Origin: an uncultured Prevotellaceae bacterium
Lineage (GTDB): Bacteria > Bacteroidota > Bacteroidia > Bacteroidales > Bacteroidaceae
Direction: 5' to 3'
Length of the DNA: 64,000 nucleotides
Assembly: GCA_902800185.1 (NCBI GenBank)
Contig: CADCDK010000010.1
Coordinates: 1-64,000 of the forward strand
Shown here: positions 48,449-58,670 of the stretch, in pieces
How positions within the stretch are numbered: the first letter of the stretch is position 1
Layout of the letters: every line of letters begins with the position of its first letter
Made by a program: the position numbers and the translations under genes
The notes under the pieces: generated by a model
Seen by the model: the letters and a program-made list of their open reading frames with translations, nothing else
Database searches by the model: none
What the model was told of the DNA's origin: nothing

Positions 48449-51445
48449 ATGAAGAAATGGTGGTCGATAGTTCTTCTGTTGCTGAGCTTGGGGAATACTG
48501 TTGCCCAAGCTCAGTTCGTGGAACGTTTCAACGCCATGTACCTGAACATGGCGCAGGGACTGCCTAACAACTTCGTGGATCATCTCTTCGCCGACAGTGA
48601 GGGGTTTGTGTGGATTGCCACCTATGGCGGTGGTCTCGTGCGCTATGACGGCTTCACGGTGATGGATTTCGGTGCGGGAAACCGAGGAATTTCCCTGCAT
48701 AGCAACTCCTGTCGCAACATGACGGAGGACAACTTCCATCGGCTATGGGTATCTTTTGACGAATATACCGAAGTGCTCGACTTGCAGACACTGCGCCCCG
48801 TCGTGCCGTCGGGCGAGGAGCAGAGTTTGGAGCAGATTCTCAAGCAACGTTCCGTCCGTGTGTATCACGATACACAGGGCAAAATGTGGATTGTCACGAT
48901 CAGCCAGATTGCCTGTGTGGAGTTTGAAAAGGACGGCAGTGTCAGGAAAATACACACCTTCGCCTATCCCTGTGACTTGCCGGACATGGTCGTGCGCGAC
49001 GTGGACGAGAATGGAACGGTGTGGGTGAGCGGTAGCGGCGGTGAGGTGTTTCGCTTGTCCCTGAAAAACGGCGTGCTCACCCGAAGTCCGGTCTCATCCG
49101 CCATCGGGAACGCCATTTCCCATGTCTTTGTCACCGATATTATCAAGAAGAACGACAGGATATGGATCTCTACCAATGATGGGTTGTTTGTCTATGACCC
49201 CTATTATAATAAGGTGGAGGTGTTCCGTCATGGATTGGAGTTGGGTTCCCTTTCCCATAACTACGTGTCGTCGTTGGTCGTCTCAGAGGAAGGCCGCCTG
49301 TTGGTGGGCACCCTGAACGGGGTGGATATCCTGGATGAGATGACAGGAACATTTGAGCATTGGAACACGGGAAGCCGTGTGCATCCGTTGCCCAGCAATT
49401 TCGTGAACTGTCTCTTCACCTTCCACGGACAAATTTGGGTAGGAACGGAGACGGGTGGGGTGGTGCGCCTGGTTCCCCGCCGACTCCTCCTGCGGAACTT
49501 TATACATACGGACGACCCTGCGTCGCTATCGCCGAATGCGGTGAATGCCATGTATGCCACCCCCGACGGGCGGCTGTGGGTAGGAACCGTTGAGGGAGGA
49601 CTCAACCTGCGGGAGCCCGGACAAAGTGTGTTCACCCATTTCACGACCGCCAACAGTGCCCTCACACACAACAGTGTTTCCGCTCTTGTTGCCGACCGTC
49701 ACCATCGGCTGTGGATAGGAACGTGGGGTGGAGGAATGAACTGGATGAGTCTTGACGCCGGTAATCCGAAAGCGGCTCCCCAGCCACTCATGGTGGAAGA
49801 GTCGTTCCGTTCACGCCTGCACTTCATCGGGACGTTGGCATACGATTCCATCAATGACGGGATTTGGATAGGAAGCAACGACGGTGTCTATTTCTATGAT
49901 TTGCGGAAGGAAACGGTGGTGGAACCCTTCCCGGGAAGTCGCAACATCCGTGGATGTATCGGAAGCATCGTCGATCAGAAGGGGAACCTTTGGATGGGTT
50001 GTATAGAGGGAACGATTGTGATAGACCTGAAGAAACGTGACCGTGCTGCCCAGGGAGGCTTCTCTTACAGGCAGATGCGCTATAAGTTGGACAACCCCCA
50101 AAGCGGTGTCATAGAGAAGATATCCTGTTTCTGTCTGTCACGCGACGGCTCCTTGTGGTTGGGAAGCAGTGCCTACGGACTTTATCATCAGTCGGTCGAT
50201 CAGCAGGGGGTGGAAACCTTCAAGGCCTACACCGTGGAGAACGGACTTTCCAACAATTCTGTCAAGGGTATTGTAGAGGCAGAGGACGGTACGCTATGGA
50301 TCACAACCGTGCATGGACTTTCTCACTTCAATCCCAAAACCGGGCTGTTTACCAATTATACAGAGTCCGACGGACTCGTCTCTTCCCAGTTCTATTGGAA
50401 CTCTGCCATTGGAATGCCTCATGGCGGACAGCTTTTCTTAGGGTCTGACAAAGGACTGACAGAGCTTTCTGCAACACAGTCTGTAGGCATCTATCGCGGC
50501 AGTCTTCATTTCACCCGACTGTTCATCGCCAATCAGTTGGTGACATCGGAATCCTCTTTTTTACAGCGGGACATCTCTTGTGCAGACAAGATGGTGATTC
50601 ATGAGTCCGACAAGTCGTTCACTATTGAGTTCTCAGCCTTGGACTACGGCAGCGAGCTTCAGGGGACTTACAGCTATCGGATGAAAGGATTCGAGGACGA
50701 CTGGCTCCTGTTGCCACCCGGTCAGCACAGTGTGAGATATACCAATCTGCCCTCGGGTGACTATGAATTTCAGGTGAAGTATGTCTCTGCCATGGATAAG
50801 GGGGCGGAGAACCAAATCTCCATGCGAGTGGAAGTGAAGCCCTATTTCTGGAAGAGTTGGTGGTTTATCACGCTGCTTTCGTTGCTGACGATGGTGGTGC
50901 TTGTCCGTGTGTATCTCAATAGGGTGGATGCCCTTCGGCGTAACGAGGCGGAGAAATTGTTCCAGCCCTTAGAGCAGGCATTGCGTGACATGGAGTCACC
51001 CCAGTTGTTACAGAAGCGCATCCAGAGCATCATCGACAACCATCGAAAGGTGAAGAGGAGTCAGGAGAAGAGCGTAGAGGCCGACAAGGAAGAACTGGCG
51101 GCCGAGCAGGTTCCTTTCGTTGACCGACTCATCGGTATCATGGAGAAGAATTATTCCGATCCTGAATTCGGGGTGCCCGAACTGTGTGACATGATGGGTA
51201 TGAGCAGGGCTGCACTGGCCAAGCGTGTGAATGTGGAGATGGGCATGCCTACCACTCAGTTTATTCGCAACTATCGTCTTGATGTGGCCAAGTCCATGTT
51301 GATGGACAACACCAACAAGAACCGGAATATCGCCGAGATTGCTTACCAAGTGGGATTCAATGACCCGAAGTATTTTACCCGTTGTTTCACCAATCTTTTC
51401 GGCGTGTCTCCCCGCTCTTTCCTAACAAATTCGGAAACAAAATAA
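48449..51445 (+). CDS. Membrane-spanning propeller sensor with AraC-type DNA-binding domain, no kinase
   Basis: A 998-residue one-component regulator. A signal peptide (...NTVAQAQ) leads to about 700 residues of two-component-regulator-type propeller repeats (for example DSEGFVWIATYGGGLVRYDG, DGRLWVGTVEGGLNL), a Y_Y_Y domain (SYRMKGFEDDWLLLPPG), one membrane span (about 804-824, WWFITLLSLLTMVVLVRVYL), a short coiled linker, and an AraC-type helix-turn-helix at the C-terminus (IAEIAYQVGFNDPKYFTRCFTNLFGVSPRSF). Histidine kinase and receiver domains found in hybrid two-component systems are absent. The location at the end of the starch unit suggests a SusR-like role, although SusR as I know it is smaller. 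The adjacent arabinan PUL is the other possible target. Confidence 0.88.
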   Translation: MKKWWSIVLLLLSLGNTVAQAQFVERFNAMYLNMAQGLPNNFVDHLFADSEGFVWIATYGGGLVRYDGFTVMDFGAGNRGISLHSNSCRNMTEDNFHRLWVSFDEYTEVLDLQTLRPVVPSGEEQSLEQILKQRSVRVYHDTQGKMWIVTISQIACVEFEKDGSVRKIHTFAYPCDLPDMVVRDVDENGTVWVSGSGGEVFRLSLKNGVLTRSPVSSAIGNAISHVFVTDIIKKNDRIWISTNDGLFVYDPYYNKVEVFRHGLELGSLSHNYVSSLVVSEEGRLLVGTLNGVDILDEMTGTFEHWNTGSRVHPLPSNFVNCLFTFHGQIWVGTETGGVVRLVPRRLLLRNFIHTDDPASLSPNAVNAMYATPDGRLWVGTVEGGLNLREPGQSVFTHFTTANSALTHNSVSALVADRHHRLWIGTWGGGMNWMSLDAGNPKAAPQPLMVEESFRSRLHFIGTLAYDSINDGIWIGSNDGVYFYDLRKETVVEPFPGSRNIRGCIGSIVDQKGNLWMGCIEGTIVIDLKKRDRAAQGGFSYRQMRYKLDNPQSGVIEKISCFCLSRDGSLWLGSSAYGLYHQSVDQQGVETFKAYTVENGLSNNSVKGIVEAEDGTLWITTVHGLSHFNPKTGLFTNYTESDGLVSSQFYWNSAIGMPHGGQLFLGSDKGLTELSATQSVGIYRGSLHFTRLFIANQLVTSESSFLQRDISCADKMVIHESDKSFTIEFSALDYGSELQGTYSYRMKGFEDDWLLLPPGQHSVRYTNLPSGDYEFQVKYVSAMDKGAENQISMRVEVKPYFWKSWWFITLLSLLTMVVLVRVYLNRVDALRRNEAEKLFQPLEQALRDMESPQLLQKRIQSIIDNHRKVKRSQEKSVEADKEELAAEQVPFVDRLIGIMEKNYSDPEFGVPELCDMMGMSRAALAKRVNVEMGMPTTQFIRNYRLDVAKSMLMDNTNKNRNIAEIAYQVGFNDPKYFTRCFTNLFGVSPRSFLTNSETK

Positions 51446-51454
51446 GTGTTGGAC

Positions 51455-51490
51455 GTTTTGTCCACCTTTTATATTGTTTTATCCACCTTA
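51455..51490 (+). promoter_or_regulatory. Direct repeat, 21-bp spacing, ahead of the arabinan susC promoter
   Basis: GTTTTGTCCACCTTTT at 51455 and GTTTTATCCACCTTAT at 51476 are 14/16 identical and exactly 21 bp apart, about two helical turns. They lie roughly 40-75 bp upstream of the -7 element at 51529, a layout used by AraC-type activators. Confidence 0.6.
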
Positions 51491-51528
51491 TTCCTTTTTC
51501 TTCTGCTTGCGTATTCTTTCTTTTTGTT

Positions 51529-51536
51529 TAATTTTG
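51529..51536 (+). promoter_or_regulatory. -7 element of the arabinan PUL
   Basis: TAATTTTG matches TAnnTTTG and lies 44 nt before the SusC ATG at 51581. Confidence 0.5.
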
Positions 51537-51580
51537 CAGGCAGTTCTTTATCAAATTATCAACCTATTAAACCAATCGTA

Positions 51581-54500
51581 ATGAGAAAACAAGTATTATT
51601 CTCTCTGATGTTGGTGTGTTGTCTCGTGGTCGGGCTAAGTTCGTATGCACGTCCCGCCATGGCTGCTATTGCACCAGCGAAGATCACGGTCAACGGCCAG
51701 GTCGTTGACCAGGAGGGGGAACCCCTAATTGGTGCCACCATCAAGGTGAAAGGCGCGCAAACGGGTGTTGTTACCGATTATGATGGCAACTTCTCCCTTG
51801 AAGTTTCCAGTGACGCAGTTCTTTTGATTAGTTACATTGGGTACAAGGAACGTGAGTTTGCCGTACGAGGCCGAGTCGATTTAGGAAAGATTCAGCTTGA
51901 CGCAGACGACATGACGCTTGACCAGGTGGTTGTCGTGGGTTATGGTACCCAGAAGAAGGCCGACCTGACAGGTGCCGTGTCGATTGTGAATGCCGAAGAG
52001 CTGAAGCGGGTGTCCAACTCGAACATCTCCACGATGCTGGAAGGTAAGGTGTCTGGTGTGCAGATCACCTCTGATGGCCAGCCTGGTGCCGACCCGTCTG
52101 TACGCATCCGCGGTATCGGCTCTTTCGGAAGCACGGCTCCGCTGTATGTGGTCGATGGCGTCCCCATGGGAACCACCATCCGTGACTTCTCACCCAACGA
52201 CATCGAGACCATTCAGGTGCTGAAGGATGCTTCGGCAGGTGCGATCTATGGATCACGTGCCGCTAACGGTGTGATCATCATCACCACCAAGAGCGGTAAG
52301 AAGGATCAACCCCTGAAAGTGGACTATAAGGGTTACTTCGGTGTGGACTGGATTCCCAGCGATACTTACGATGTGATGAACGCTGACCAATACAGCCAGT
52401 ATCTCGCCCAGGCCTGTCTCAACTCGGGAACGCCCATTCCCGGTGGCTATAGCCTGAATCCGGAGACGGGCAAGTACCAGTTCATGGACAATACCAATAC
52501 CGACTGGTTCAAGGAGGTGTTCAAGACTGGTGTCCGTCAGAACCATAACATTAACCTGAGTGGTGGCGGTGCCAATAATACTTATAATGTAGGTCTTGAC
52601 TATTTTAATCAAAAGGGAACCCTGAAGGGTGCCGGACCCAACTACGAGCGCTTCACCGCCCGTGTGAACAACACCATGGAGACGAAGTTCATCAAGTTCC
52701 GCACCAGCATTGTCTATTCTCATTCCAGTCAGGACGGCATGGGTCTTTCCAATGCCAATGAGTATGTGCAGGGAATTTACAACGACGTGACCAACGTTCT
52801 GCGCGGTACACTCCTGATGCAGCCTACCATCAAGGCATACGACCCCACTACATGGTATCTCGATGACAAGGTCAGTGCAGCCTCCAACTTCTCTTATGAT
52901 GCCTATGGCTATGGTGTTTACTACGATGACATCCATGGCGATATTGCAGTCTCCAATCCCTTGCTGATCAATAGTCTGTTGACGCGCAACACGCTCGTTG
53001 ACCGTGTCGTGGCTACCGGTTCGGCTGACGTGGATCTCTTCAAGATGGTTGGCTTCGACTTCAAGAACCACAAGCTCACCTACAAGCTCAACCTTTCCTA
53101 CAGCAAGACCCACGCACAGGATAAGACTTGGATCTCGTCATGGATCCAGAGTCGCCGTATCTATCTCGATAAGAGCAATGAACGTCTCGAGCAGAACAAG
53201 CGCACATACGCTGACTTCCTGGTGGAGAACACCCTCAACTACGAAGGTACCATCGGTCTGCACCATATCAACCTGCTCGGCGGTATCACCTATGAGGAAG
53301 AGAACACCCACATGCTGAACGGATGGGGCGTGAGCTTCCCCGAGCCTTATTTCCTGCAACTGCAGAATGCCGACGGCAGCCGTGATGCCAGCACGTATGA
53401 GTACAAACACGCCATTTCATCGTTCATCGGTCGATTGAACTACGACTATGACGGCAAGTATCTGCTCTCTGCTATTGTGCGCCGTGATGGTAGCTCTCGC
53501 CTTACCAAGGCCATCCGTTGGGACACCTTCCCCTCTATTTCCGTAGGTTGGCGTTTCGACAAGGAGAGCTTCTATCCCATTGATCGCAACATCATCAACA
53601 TGTTCAAGTTCCGCGCCAGCTATGGTGAACTGGGTAATGAGAACATCGGTGAATACATGTACCAGGCTACGATGCGCCGAGGCTACATGACCTACAGCTT
53701 CGGCAACAATGCCGTGGCAGGTTCGTCCATCGAAGATTTCGTGAATGGCAACATCGCCTGGGAGAAGAAGAAGACCACCAACTTCGGTATTGACCTGGCA
53801 CTGCTCAACAACCGTATCGAGTTTACGGCCGAATACTATAAGAACAAATCTACCGACCTGCTTTATGGTGTGCCCGTTCCTGCCAATGCAGGTGTGGCCA
53901 ACACCAGTGTCACGATGAATGCAGCCTCGATGGAGAACAGCGGTTACGAGTTCTCGGTCACCTATCGTGATAACGACCACCCCTTGAAGTGGCAGGTTGC
54001 TGCTAACCTCAGTACCTTGAAGAACAAGGTCACATCTCTCGGCTTCGGTGACAACAAACCACTCATCAGTGACGATGGCAACTATATCACACAGGTGGGT
54101 GAGGAAGTCGGTAAATTCTACGGATATATCTACGAAGGTATCGCGCGTACGCAGGCCGACCTTGATGACCATGCCACACAGCCTGGCGCACAGATTGGTG
54201 ACTGCCTCTATAAGGATGTGAACGATGATGGCACCATCAATGCCGATGACCGTGTCGTGCTTGGCAGCGGTCTGCCCAAGTACAATTTCGGTATCAGCGC
54301 ACACCTCGAATACAAGAACTTCGATTTGAGCATCGCCACCTTCGGTGCCTTGAAGTATCATGTAGCCGATGGTATCTACAACAGCCTTACCTCCTGCTAC
54401 GGCTACAGCAACAAGGAAGTGGCCATGCTCGATGCCAACCGCTACTCGGCTGACGGGCTTACCTATATTTCCGATGTGCCCCGCACCTATATCTCTGCCA

Positions 54501-54781
54501 ACGGCGAAGATTGGAACGACTACTTCAGCTCACGCAAGATTCAAAATGCCGCCTACTGGAAGATTGCCAACATTGAGCTTGGCTACAACTTCCCCGACAA
54601 GTGGTTCAAGGGAGTCGTTTCGAGTGTTCGTGCCTACGTCTCGGTTCAGAACATTTACACCTTTACCAAATACCATGGCTACAATGTCGATTATGCCGGA
54701 GGTACCTTCACCCCGGGCTTCAACTGGTGTTCATACCCCAGCGCACGTAGCTTCATGGGCGGTATCCTCTTCTCGTTCTAA
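51581..54781 (+). CDS. SusC/RagA TonB-dependent transporter (arabinan-type PUL)
   Basis: A 1066-residue outer-membrane importer. The start MRKQVLFSLMLVCCLVVGLSS is preferred; an in-frame extension to 51446 covers the promoter and direct repeat. After the signal peptide come the regulatory-like domain (VNGQVVDQEGEPLIGATIKVKG), a TonB-box-like DQVVVVGYGTQKKADLTGAV, the plug with VRIRGIGSFGSTAPLYVVDGVP and AGAIYGSRAANGVIIITTKSG, and a beta-barrel ending GGILFSF. It is followed by SusD after 35 nt. The GH43 gene two places on suggests arabino-oligosaccharides as cargo. Confidence 0.95.
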   Translation: MRKQVLFSLMLVCCLVVGLSSYARPAMAAIAPAKITVNGQVVDQEGEPLIGATIKVKGAQTGVVTDYDGNFSLEVSSDAVLLISYIGYKEREFAVRGRVDLGKIQLDADDMTLDQVVVVGYGTQKKADLTGAVSIVNAEELKRVSNSNISTMLEGKVSGVQITSDGQPGADPSVRIRGIGSFGSTAPLYVVDGVPMGTTIRDFSPNDIETIQVLKDASAGAIYGSRAANGVIIITTKSGKKDQPLKVDYKGYFGVDWIPSDTYDVMNADQYSQYLAQACLNSGTPIPGGYSLNPETGKYQFMDNTNTDWFKEVFKTGVRQNHNINLSGGGANNTYNVGLDYFNQKGTLKGAGPNYERFTARVNNTMETKFIKFRTSIVYSHSSQDGMGLSNANEYVQGIYNDVTNVLRGTLLMQPTIKAYDPTTWYLDDKVSAASNFSYDAYGYGVYYDDIHGDIAVSNPLLINSLLTRNTLVDRVVATGSADVDLFKMVGFDFKNHKLTYKLNLSYSKTHAQDKTWISSWIQSRRIYLDKSNERLEQNKRTYADFLVENTLNYEGTIGLHHINLLGGITYEEENTHMLNGWGVSFPEPYFLQLQNADGSRDASTYEYKHAISSFIGRLNYDYDGKYLLSAIVRRDGSSRLTKAIRWDTFPSISVGWRFDKESFYPIDRNIINMFKFRASYGELGNENIGEYMYQATMRRGYMTYSFGNNAVAGSSIEDFVNGNIAWEKKKTTNFGIDLALLNNRIEFTAEYYKNKSTDLLYGVPVPANAGVANTSVTMNAASMENSGYEFSVTYRDNDHPLKWQVAANLSTLKNKVTSLGFGDNKPLISDDGNYITQVGEEVGKFYGYIYEGIARTQADLDDHATQPGAQIGDCLYKDVNDDGTINADDRVVLGSGLPKYNFGISAHLEYKNFDLSIATFGALKYHVADGIYNSLTSCYGYSNKEVAMLDANRYSADGLTYISDVPRTYISANGEDWNDYFSSRKIQNAAYWKIANIELGYNFPDKWFKGVVSSVRAYVSVQNIYTFTKYHGYNVDYAGGTFTPGFNWCSYPSARSFMGGILFSF

Positions 54782-54816
54782 ACAATTAAGGAAATTATAA
54801 TAGAAGAATGATAGAT

Positions 54817-56679
54817 ATGAAAAAGCTATATAAAATTTCACTTGCCCTCATGTTGGGCATCGGCACGTTGACCTCGTGCAACGACAAGTTGGAGCTTACC
54901 AATCCCAACCAGCCGACTACTGGAACCTTCGGCAACAATGTGGCCGACCTTGAGGAAGCCGTCATCGCCTGCTACCACCATATCCGCATGGAGGGAACCT
55001 ATGCCCGTGTGGGCTATACGCTCGATGCCGTGCGTGGAGACGAGATGTGGAATGCCGCTCAGGGTTGGGGCTACTATCTGGCTGACAAGATGGCTCCTTC
55101 CACCACGGATGAGATCTATGGTCTCTGGTCGTGGCGCGACTGGTACTATGCCATCAATATCGCCAATTTCGTGATCACGAAGTGCGGTGAGGACGACGCA
55201 GCCCTCTCACAGGCCATGCGGCGTATCAAGGGACAGGCCCTTTTCGTCCGTGCCTTGGCTTACTACAACCTTGCGGGCTACTATCAGAACCCGGCACTCA
55301 TTCTCGACTATAACCAGTATTCTTCTCTCAGCGGTCTCTATGCCTCCAACTGGCAGCAGGGCGACGAGTCGAAGTTCGACCAGTTCGACCGTGTGATGGA
55401 TCAGGTGGAGAAGGACTTTGCGGAAGCCATGACCCTACTGCCGTCGCGTAGCGAAGGGGGAGAGTGGGCCAAGGGACGTGCCACCAACGGTGCTGCCGCA
55501 GGCTACTACGCTCGCGCACTCATGCAGCGCCATAAGTACAGCGAAGCCCTCGTCGTCTTGAAGGAGATCATCAAGGGAACCTATGGCACTTACAGCCTGA
55601 TGGCCAACTTCGGCGACAACTTCCGTGAGGGTTCTGCCTACGAGAACAATGCCGAGAGCCTCTTCGAGGTGCAGTTCATGGACTATGGATCACAGGGCAC
55701 CGACGATGAGTGGACACCCGTGAATATCAGTAAGAACGCTTCACAGGGACACGCTGTAGAAAGCAACTTCGGTCCTGGCGATTTCAACGGTTGGGCCGAC
55801 CTCTCGGCTGCTCCCTGGCTCTATGACCTCTACAAGCAGGAACGCACCACCAACGGTTCGCTCGACCCGCGTCTCTACTGGACCATCTGTACCTACGAAC
55901 CCGAATGGAGCAACTTCGAGTATGGCAATGTCTGCTACGGATCACCGATTCCTGCTGACAAGGCCGTCATTACCAATAATAATAATGGTGGTCTGCCCAT
56001 TGCCAAGTGGACCAACATGCGTACAGGACTCTACAGCTCTGTGGTGGTGGGTCTGAAGTGCGGCATCAACCTCCGACTGATGCGCTACTCTGACGTGCTG
56101 CTGCGTGCTGCCGAGTGCGAGAACGAGGTGAGTGGCCCAACCCAACAGGCTATCGACTGGATCAACGAGGTGCGCAACCGTGCTCATCTGACCGCCCTGC
56201 AGCTTTCGGATTTCAGCTCCAAGGACAAGCTGTTCGAGCAGATTGCCAACGTAGAGCGCCCGAAGGAGTTCGGCTGTGAGTTCGGTCGTGGCTTTGACCT
56301 GCTCCGTTGGGGATTCTACTACAGCGCTGACCGTATGCAGCAGCTCAAGGAGCATGGCGTCTATAAACTCTATGTCTCTGAGCAGGAAGCCGCAAAGCAG
56401 GCTACCAAGGCTGCAGGAGGATCGGATGAGGATGCTGCCAAGGCTGCCTCACAGGTGCTCCGCGATTATGTGAAGGTGCTGCCGGTCTATGGCGAAACGG
56501 CCGTGGAGAGCTCTTACGACACCTATCAAACCGGTCATGAGTTCTTCCCAATCATGCAGAACACCCTCAACAACAATCCCAACCTTGTGGGCAACTCTGC
56601 CAACGAGACGCTCGACAATGCTTCTTACTTCACCAAGAAAGGATGGACCATCCATCCCGTGGTAGATTTGACAAAATAA
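54817..56679 (+). CDS. SusD/RagB-type lipoprotein (arabinan-type PUL)
   Basis: A 620-residue outer-membrane lipoprotein (lipobox TLTSC) partnering the preceding SusC. SusD features are RIKGQALFVRALAYYNLAGYYQNP, NGAAAGYYARALMQRHKY, RLMRYSDVLLRAAECENEV and ERPKEFGCEFGRGFDLLRWG. A small charged insertion (QEAAKQATKAAGGSDEDAAK) lies near the C-terminus. The ATG at 54817 is used; ATG at 54808 adds three residues. Confidence 0.94.
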   Translation: MKKLYKISLALMLGIGTLTSCNDKLELTNPNQPTTGTFGNNVADLEEAVIACYHHIRMEGTYARVGYTLDAVRGDEMWNAAQGWGYYLADKMAPSTTDEIYGLWSWRDWYYAINIANFVITKCGEDDAALSQAMRRIKGQALFVRALAYYNLAGYYQNPALILDYNQYSSLSGLYASNWQQGDESKFDQFDRVMDQVEKDFAEAMTLLPSRSEGGEWAKGRATNGAAAGYYARALMQRHKYSEALVVLKEIIKGTYGTYSLMANFGDNFREGSAYENNAESLFEVQFMDYGSQGTDDEWTPVNISKNASQGHAVESNFGPGDFNGWADLSAAPWLYDLYKQERTTNGSLDPRLYWTICTYEPEWSNFEYGNVCYGSPIPADKAVITNNNNGGLPIAKWTNMRTGLYSSVVVGLKCGINLRLMRYSDVLLRAAECENEVSGPTQQAIDWINEVRNRAHLTALQLSDFSSKDKLFEQIANVERPKEFGCEFGRGFDLLRWGFYYSADRMQQLKEHGVYKLYVSEQEAAKQATKAAGGSDEDAAKAASQVLRDYVKVLPVYGETAVESSYDTYQTGHEFFPIMQNTLNNNPNLVGNSANETLDNASYFTKKGWTIHPVVDLTK

Positions 56680-56698
56680 CCAATGAAACCGATAAACT

Positions 56699-58648
56699 AT
56701 GACGATGATGAAATATATCAATCAATTAGCGTCCCTTTTCGGAATAGCAGCCTTGGGGATGATGACACTCACGAGCTGTGAGGGCAGTGACCTTTACAAT
56801 CTGTCCGCTCCCGAGTGGCTCTCAGGAATGGGAGGCAACGAAGAAGAAGTGGAGGAGGAAGAACTGGTCGGTCAGATGGAAGATGTGTATGGCATCGGTA
56901 ACGAAGACCTCTCCTCGGGCTTCTGGACATTAGGTAAGACCTACGTCGTTCCTGCCGGACAGAAGTGGCAGGCTCAGTTCGACCTGACGGTCAATCCCGA
57001 CAATAAGTATTTCAAGAACTTCTATCTTGTTCTCAACGCCTACAATGAAGGGTTGGGTGACGAGTTTGGCGTCATCCGCTATGATAACGACCCCACTAAG
57101 AACTCTGAGTGGAACACCGTGGGAGCGGAAATCGACCGTAGTCTCATTGATGGCAACTTCTCCAATTCCTCCGGTTCCGATGAAACCGACGCTTCTGTGC
57201 AGAAGATGAACGGTAGGGTGACCATCACGGTGGATCGTTCTGAAGGAGGACTCTTCATCAAGATGTCTAACGGCACGCTCGTCAAGACCTACACGCAGAC
57301 CACCCCGTTCCCCTCTACAGGAGCCGATGGCGACATCGCATGCCGCATTGGTGTCGAGGGATCGTATGTCAGCTTCGTTTCTACGAACATCGAGCCGATT
57401 GGCGGTTGCACTTCTGCCAACGACAAACAGCCGCTCTCGATGACACTCTCGGGCGTTCCTACTGAGGTGCTTGTCGGAACAGACTTCGCTGAGGCCATGG
57501 CCAACGTGACAGCCACCGTCACCTTCGAAGAGGGTGTCACCAAGGATGTTACTGCCGAGGAGTTGCAGTTAGAGGCTATTCCCAATTTCGAGGAGCCTGG
57601 ACAGAAGACCCTTATTGCCATCTATAACAAGACCTTCAAGGGTGTGAACTGCGACAAGCCCATCATTGCCAGCAAGTCGTTTGCGGTGGTGAGCGAACTC
57701 TCAGCATTCACACAGACCGTGGTTGTTCCCACGCCGATTGCCATCGGTGCAACCGATTTCTCAACTGGCTTCTGGGGTGAACATACCGGCAATATCAAGA
57801 TTGAACCCAAGGAGACGAAGGTGACGAGCTTCACCAACTACTCCAGCGGTGCCAACAACTGGAACAACTTCCTCATCGTGCTTTGCAAGGCCGACAATAC
57901 GGAGTATGCTGTGCTGCGTGCCGACAACTTCGGTTGGGGTTCCGGCTATGAGGGCTTCTGCACACCTTCGATGGAGGCCGACCGCGTATGGGAGGAGTGG
58001 CTCCCCGCCATGAACGGTGCCAAGGTGACAACCTACGTGACCAACAACGGTGACGGCACTGCCGACGTGAAAGCTGTGATGGTAGGCAACAACGACAAGA
58101 CCTACACACAGTTCTATAAGGGCATCAAGGTCTCTGACCCTGAAAACTTCTACTTCCGCTTCACCGTAGATGGCAGTCGCCTGGTGTTCGACCGGACCAT
58201 CGGTGCATCTAACAACTCAACTGGCTTCTGGGGTGCCCACTCTGCCAATGTGCAGGTCATCAGCCATCAGGTGAGCACCATCAACTTCACCAACTACTCC
58301 AGCGGTGTCAGCAACTGGAACAACTTCCTCATCGTGCTTTGCAAGGCCGACAATACAGAGTATGCTGTGCTGCGTGCCGACAACTTCGGTTGGGGTGACG
58401 GCTACGGTGCCTGCACACCTTCGATGGAGGCCGGTCGCACATGGGAGGAGTGGCTCCCCGCCATGAACGGTGCCAAGGTGACGGCGCAGGTGTTCAACCA
58501 TGGCAACGGCAAAGCCGACGTGAAGATTGTCATGGCGGGCAACAATGGCAAGAGCTATACACAGGACTACATCGGCGTTTCCATTGGCGATCCCGATGAC
58601 TTCTACTACCGTCTTTCTGTCGATGGCTGCCATCTGGTATTAGAGTAA
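56699..58648 (+). CDS. Surface glycan-binding lipoprotein with repeated modules
   Basis: A 649-residue lipoprotein (lipobox TLTSC) in the SusE/SGBP position of the second PUL. A 'SSGFW' module at about residues 75-225 is followed by an Ig-like stretch and by two near-identical modules of about 150 residues. The modules share TGFWG, FTNYSSG-x2-NWNNFLIVLC and ADNTEYAVLRADNFGWG. Repeated Trp and Tyr suit glycan stacking. I do not recognise a numbered CBM family. Inferred role: binding arabinan at the cell surface for the GH43 enzyme and SusC/D. Confidence 0.8.
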   Translation: MTMMKYINQLASLFGIAALGMMTLTSCEGSDLYNLSAPEWLSGMGGNEEEVEEEELVGQMEDVYGIGNEDLSSGFWTLGKTYVVPAGQKWQAQFDLTVNPDNKYFKNFYLVLNAYNEGLGDEFGVIRYDNDPTKNSEWNTVGAEIDRSLIDGNFSNSSGSDETDASVQKMNGRVTITVDRSEGGLFIKMSNGTLVKTYTQTTPFPSTGADGDIACRIGVEGSYVSFVSTNIEPIGGCTSANDKQPLSMTLSGVPTEVLVGTDFAEAMANVTATVTFEEGVTKDVTAEELQLEAIPNFEEPGQKTLIAIYNKTFKGVNCDKPIIASKSFAVVSELSAFTQTVVVPTPIAIGATDFSTGFWGEHTGNIKIEPKETKVTSFTNYSSGANNWNNFLIVLCKADNTEYAVLRADNFGWGSGYEGFCTPSMEADRVWEEWLPAMNGAKVTTYVTNNGDGTADVKAVMVGNNDKTYTQFYKGIKVSDPENFYFRFTVDGSRLVFDRTIGASNNSTGFWGAHSANVQVISHQVSTINFTNYSSGVSNWNNFLIVLCKADNTEYAVLRADNFGWGDGYGACTPSMEAGRTWEEWLPAMNGAKVTAQVFNHGNGKADVKIVMAGNNGKSYTQDYIGVSIGDPDDFYYRLSVDGCHLVLE

Positions 58649-58670
58649 AAAGGAAAATAACAAAAACAAA

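Noticed and set aside
48449-51445. Full hybrid two-component system
   Set aside because: Only about 65 residues lie between the membrane span and the AraC domain, too few for kinase and receiver domains.
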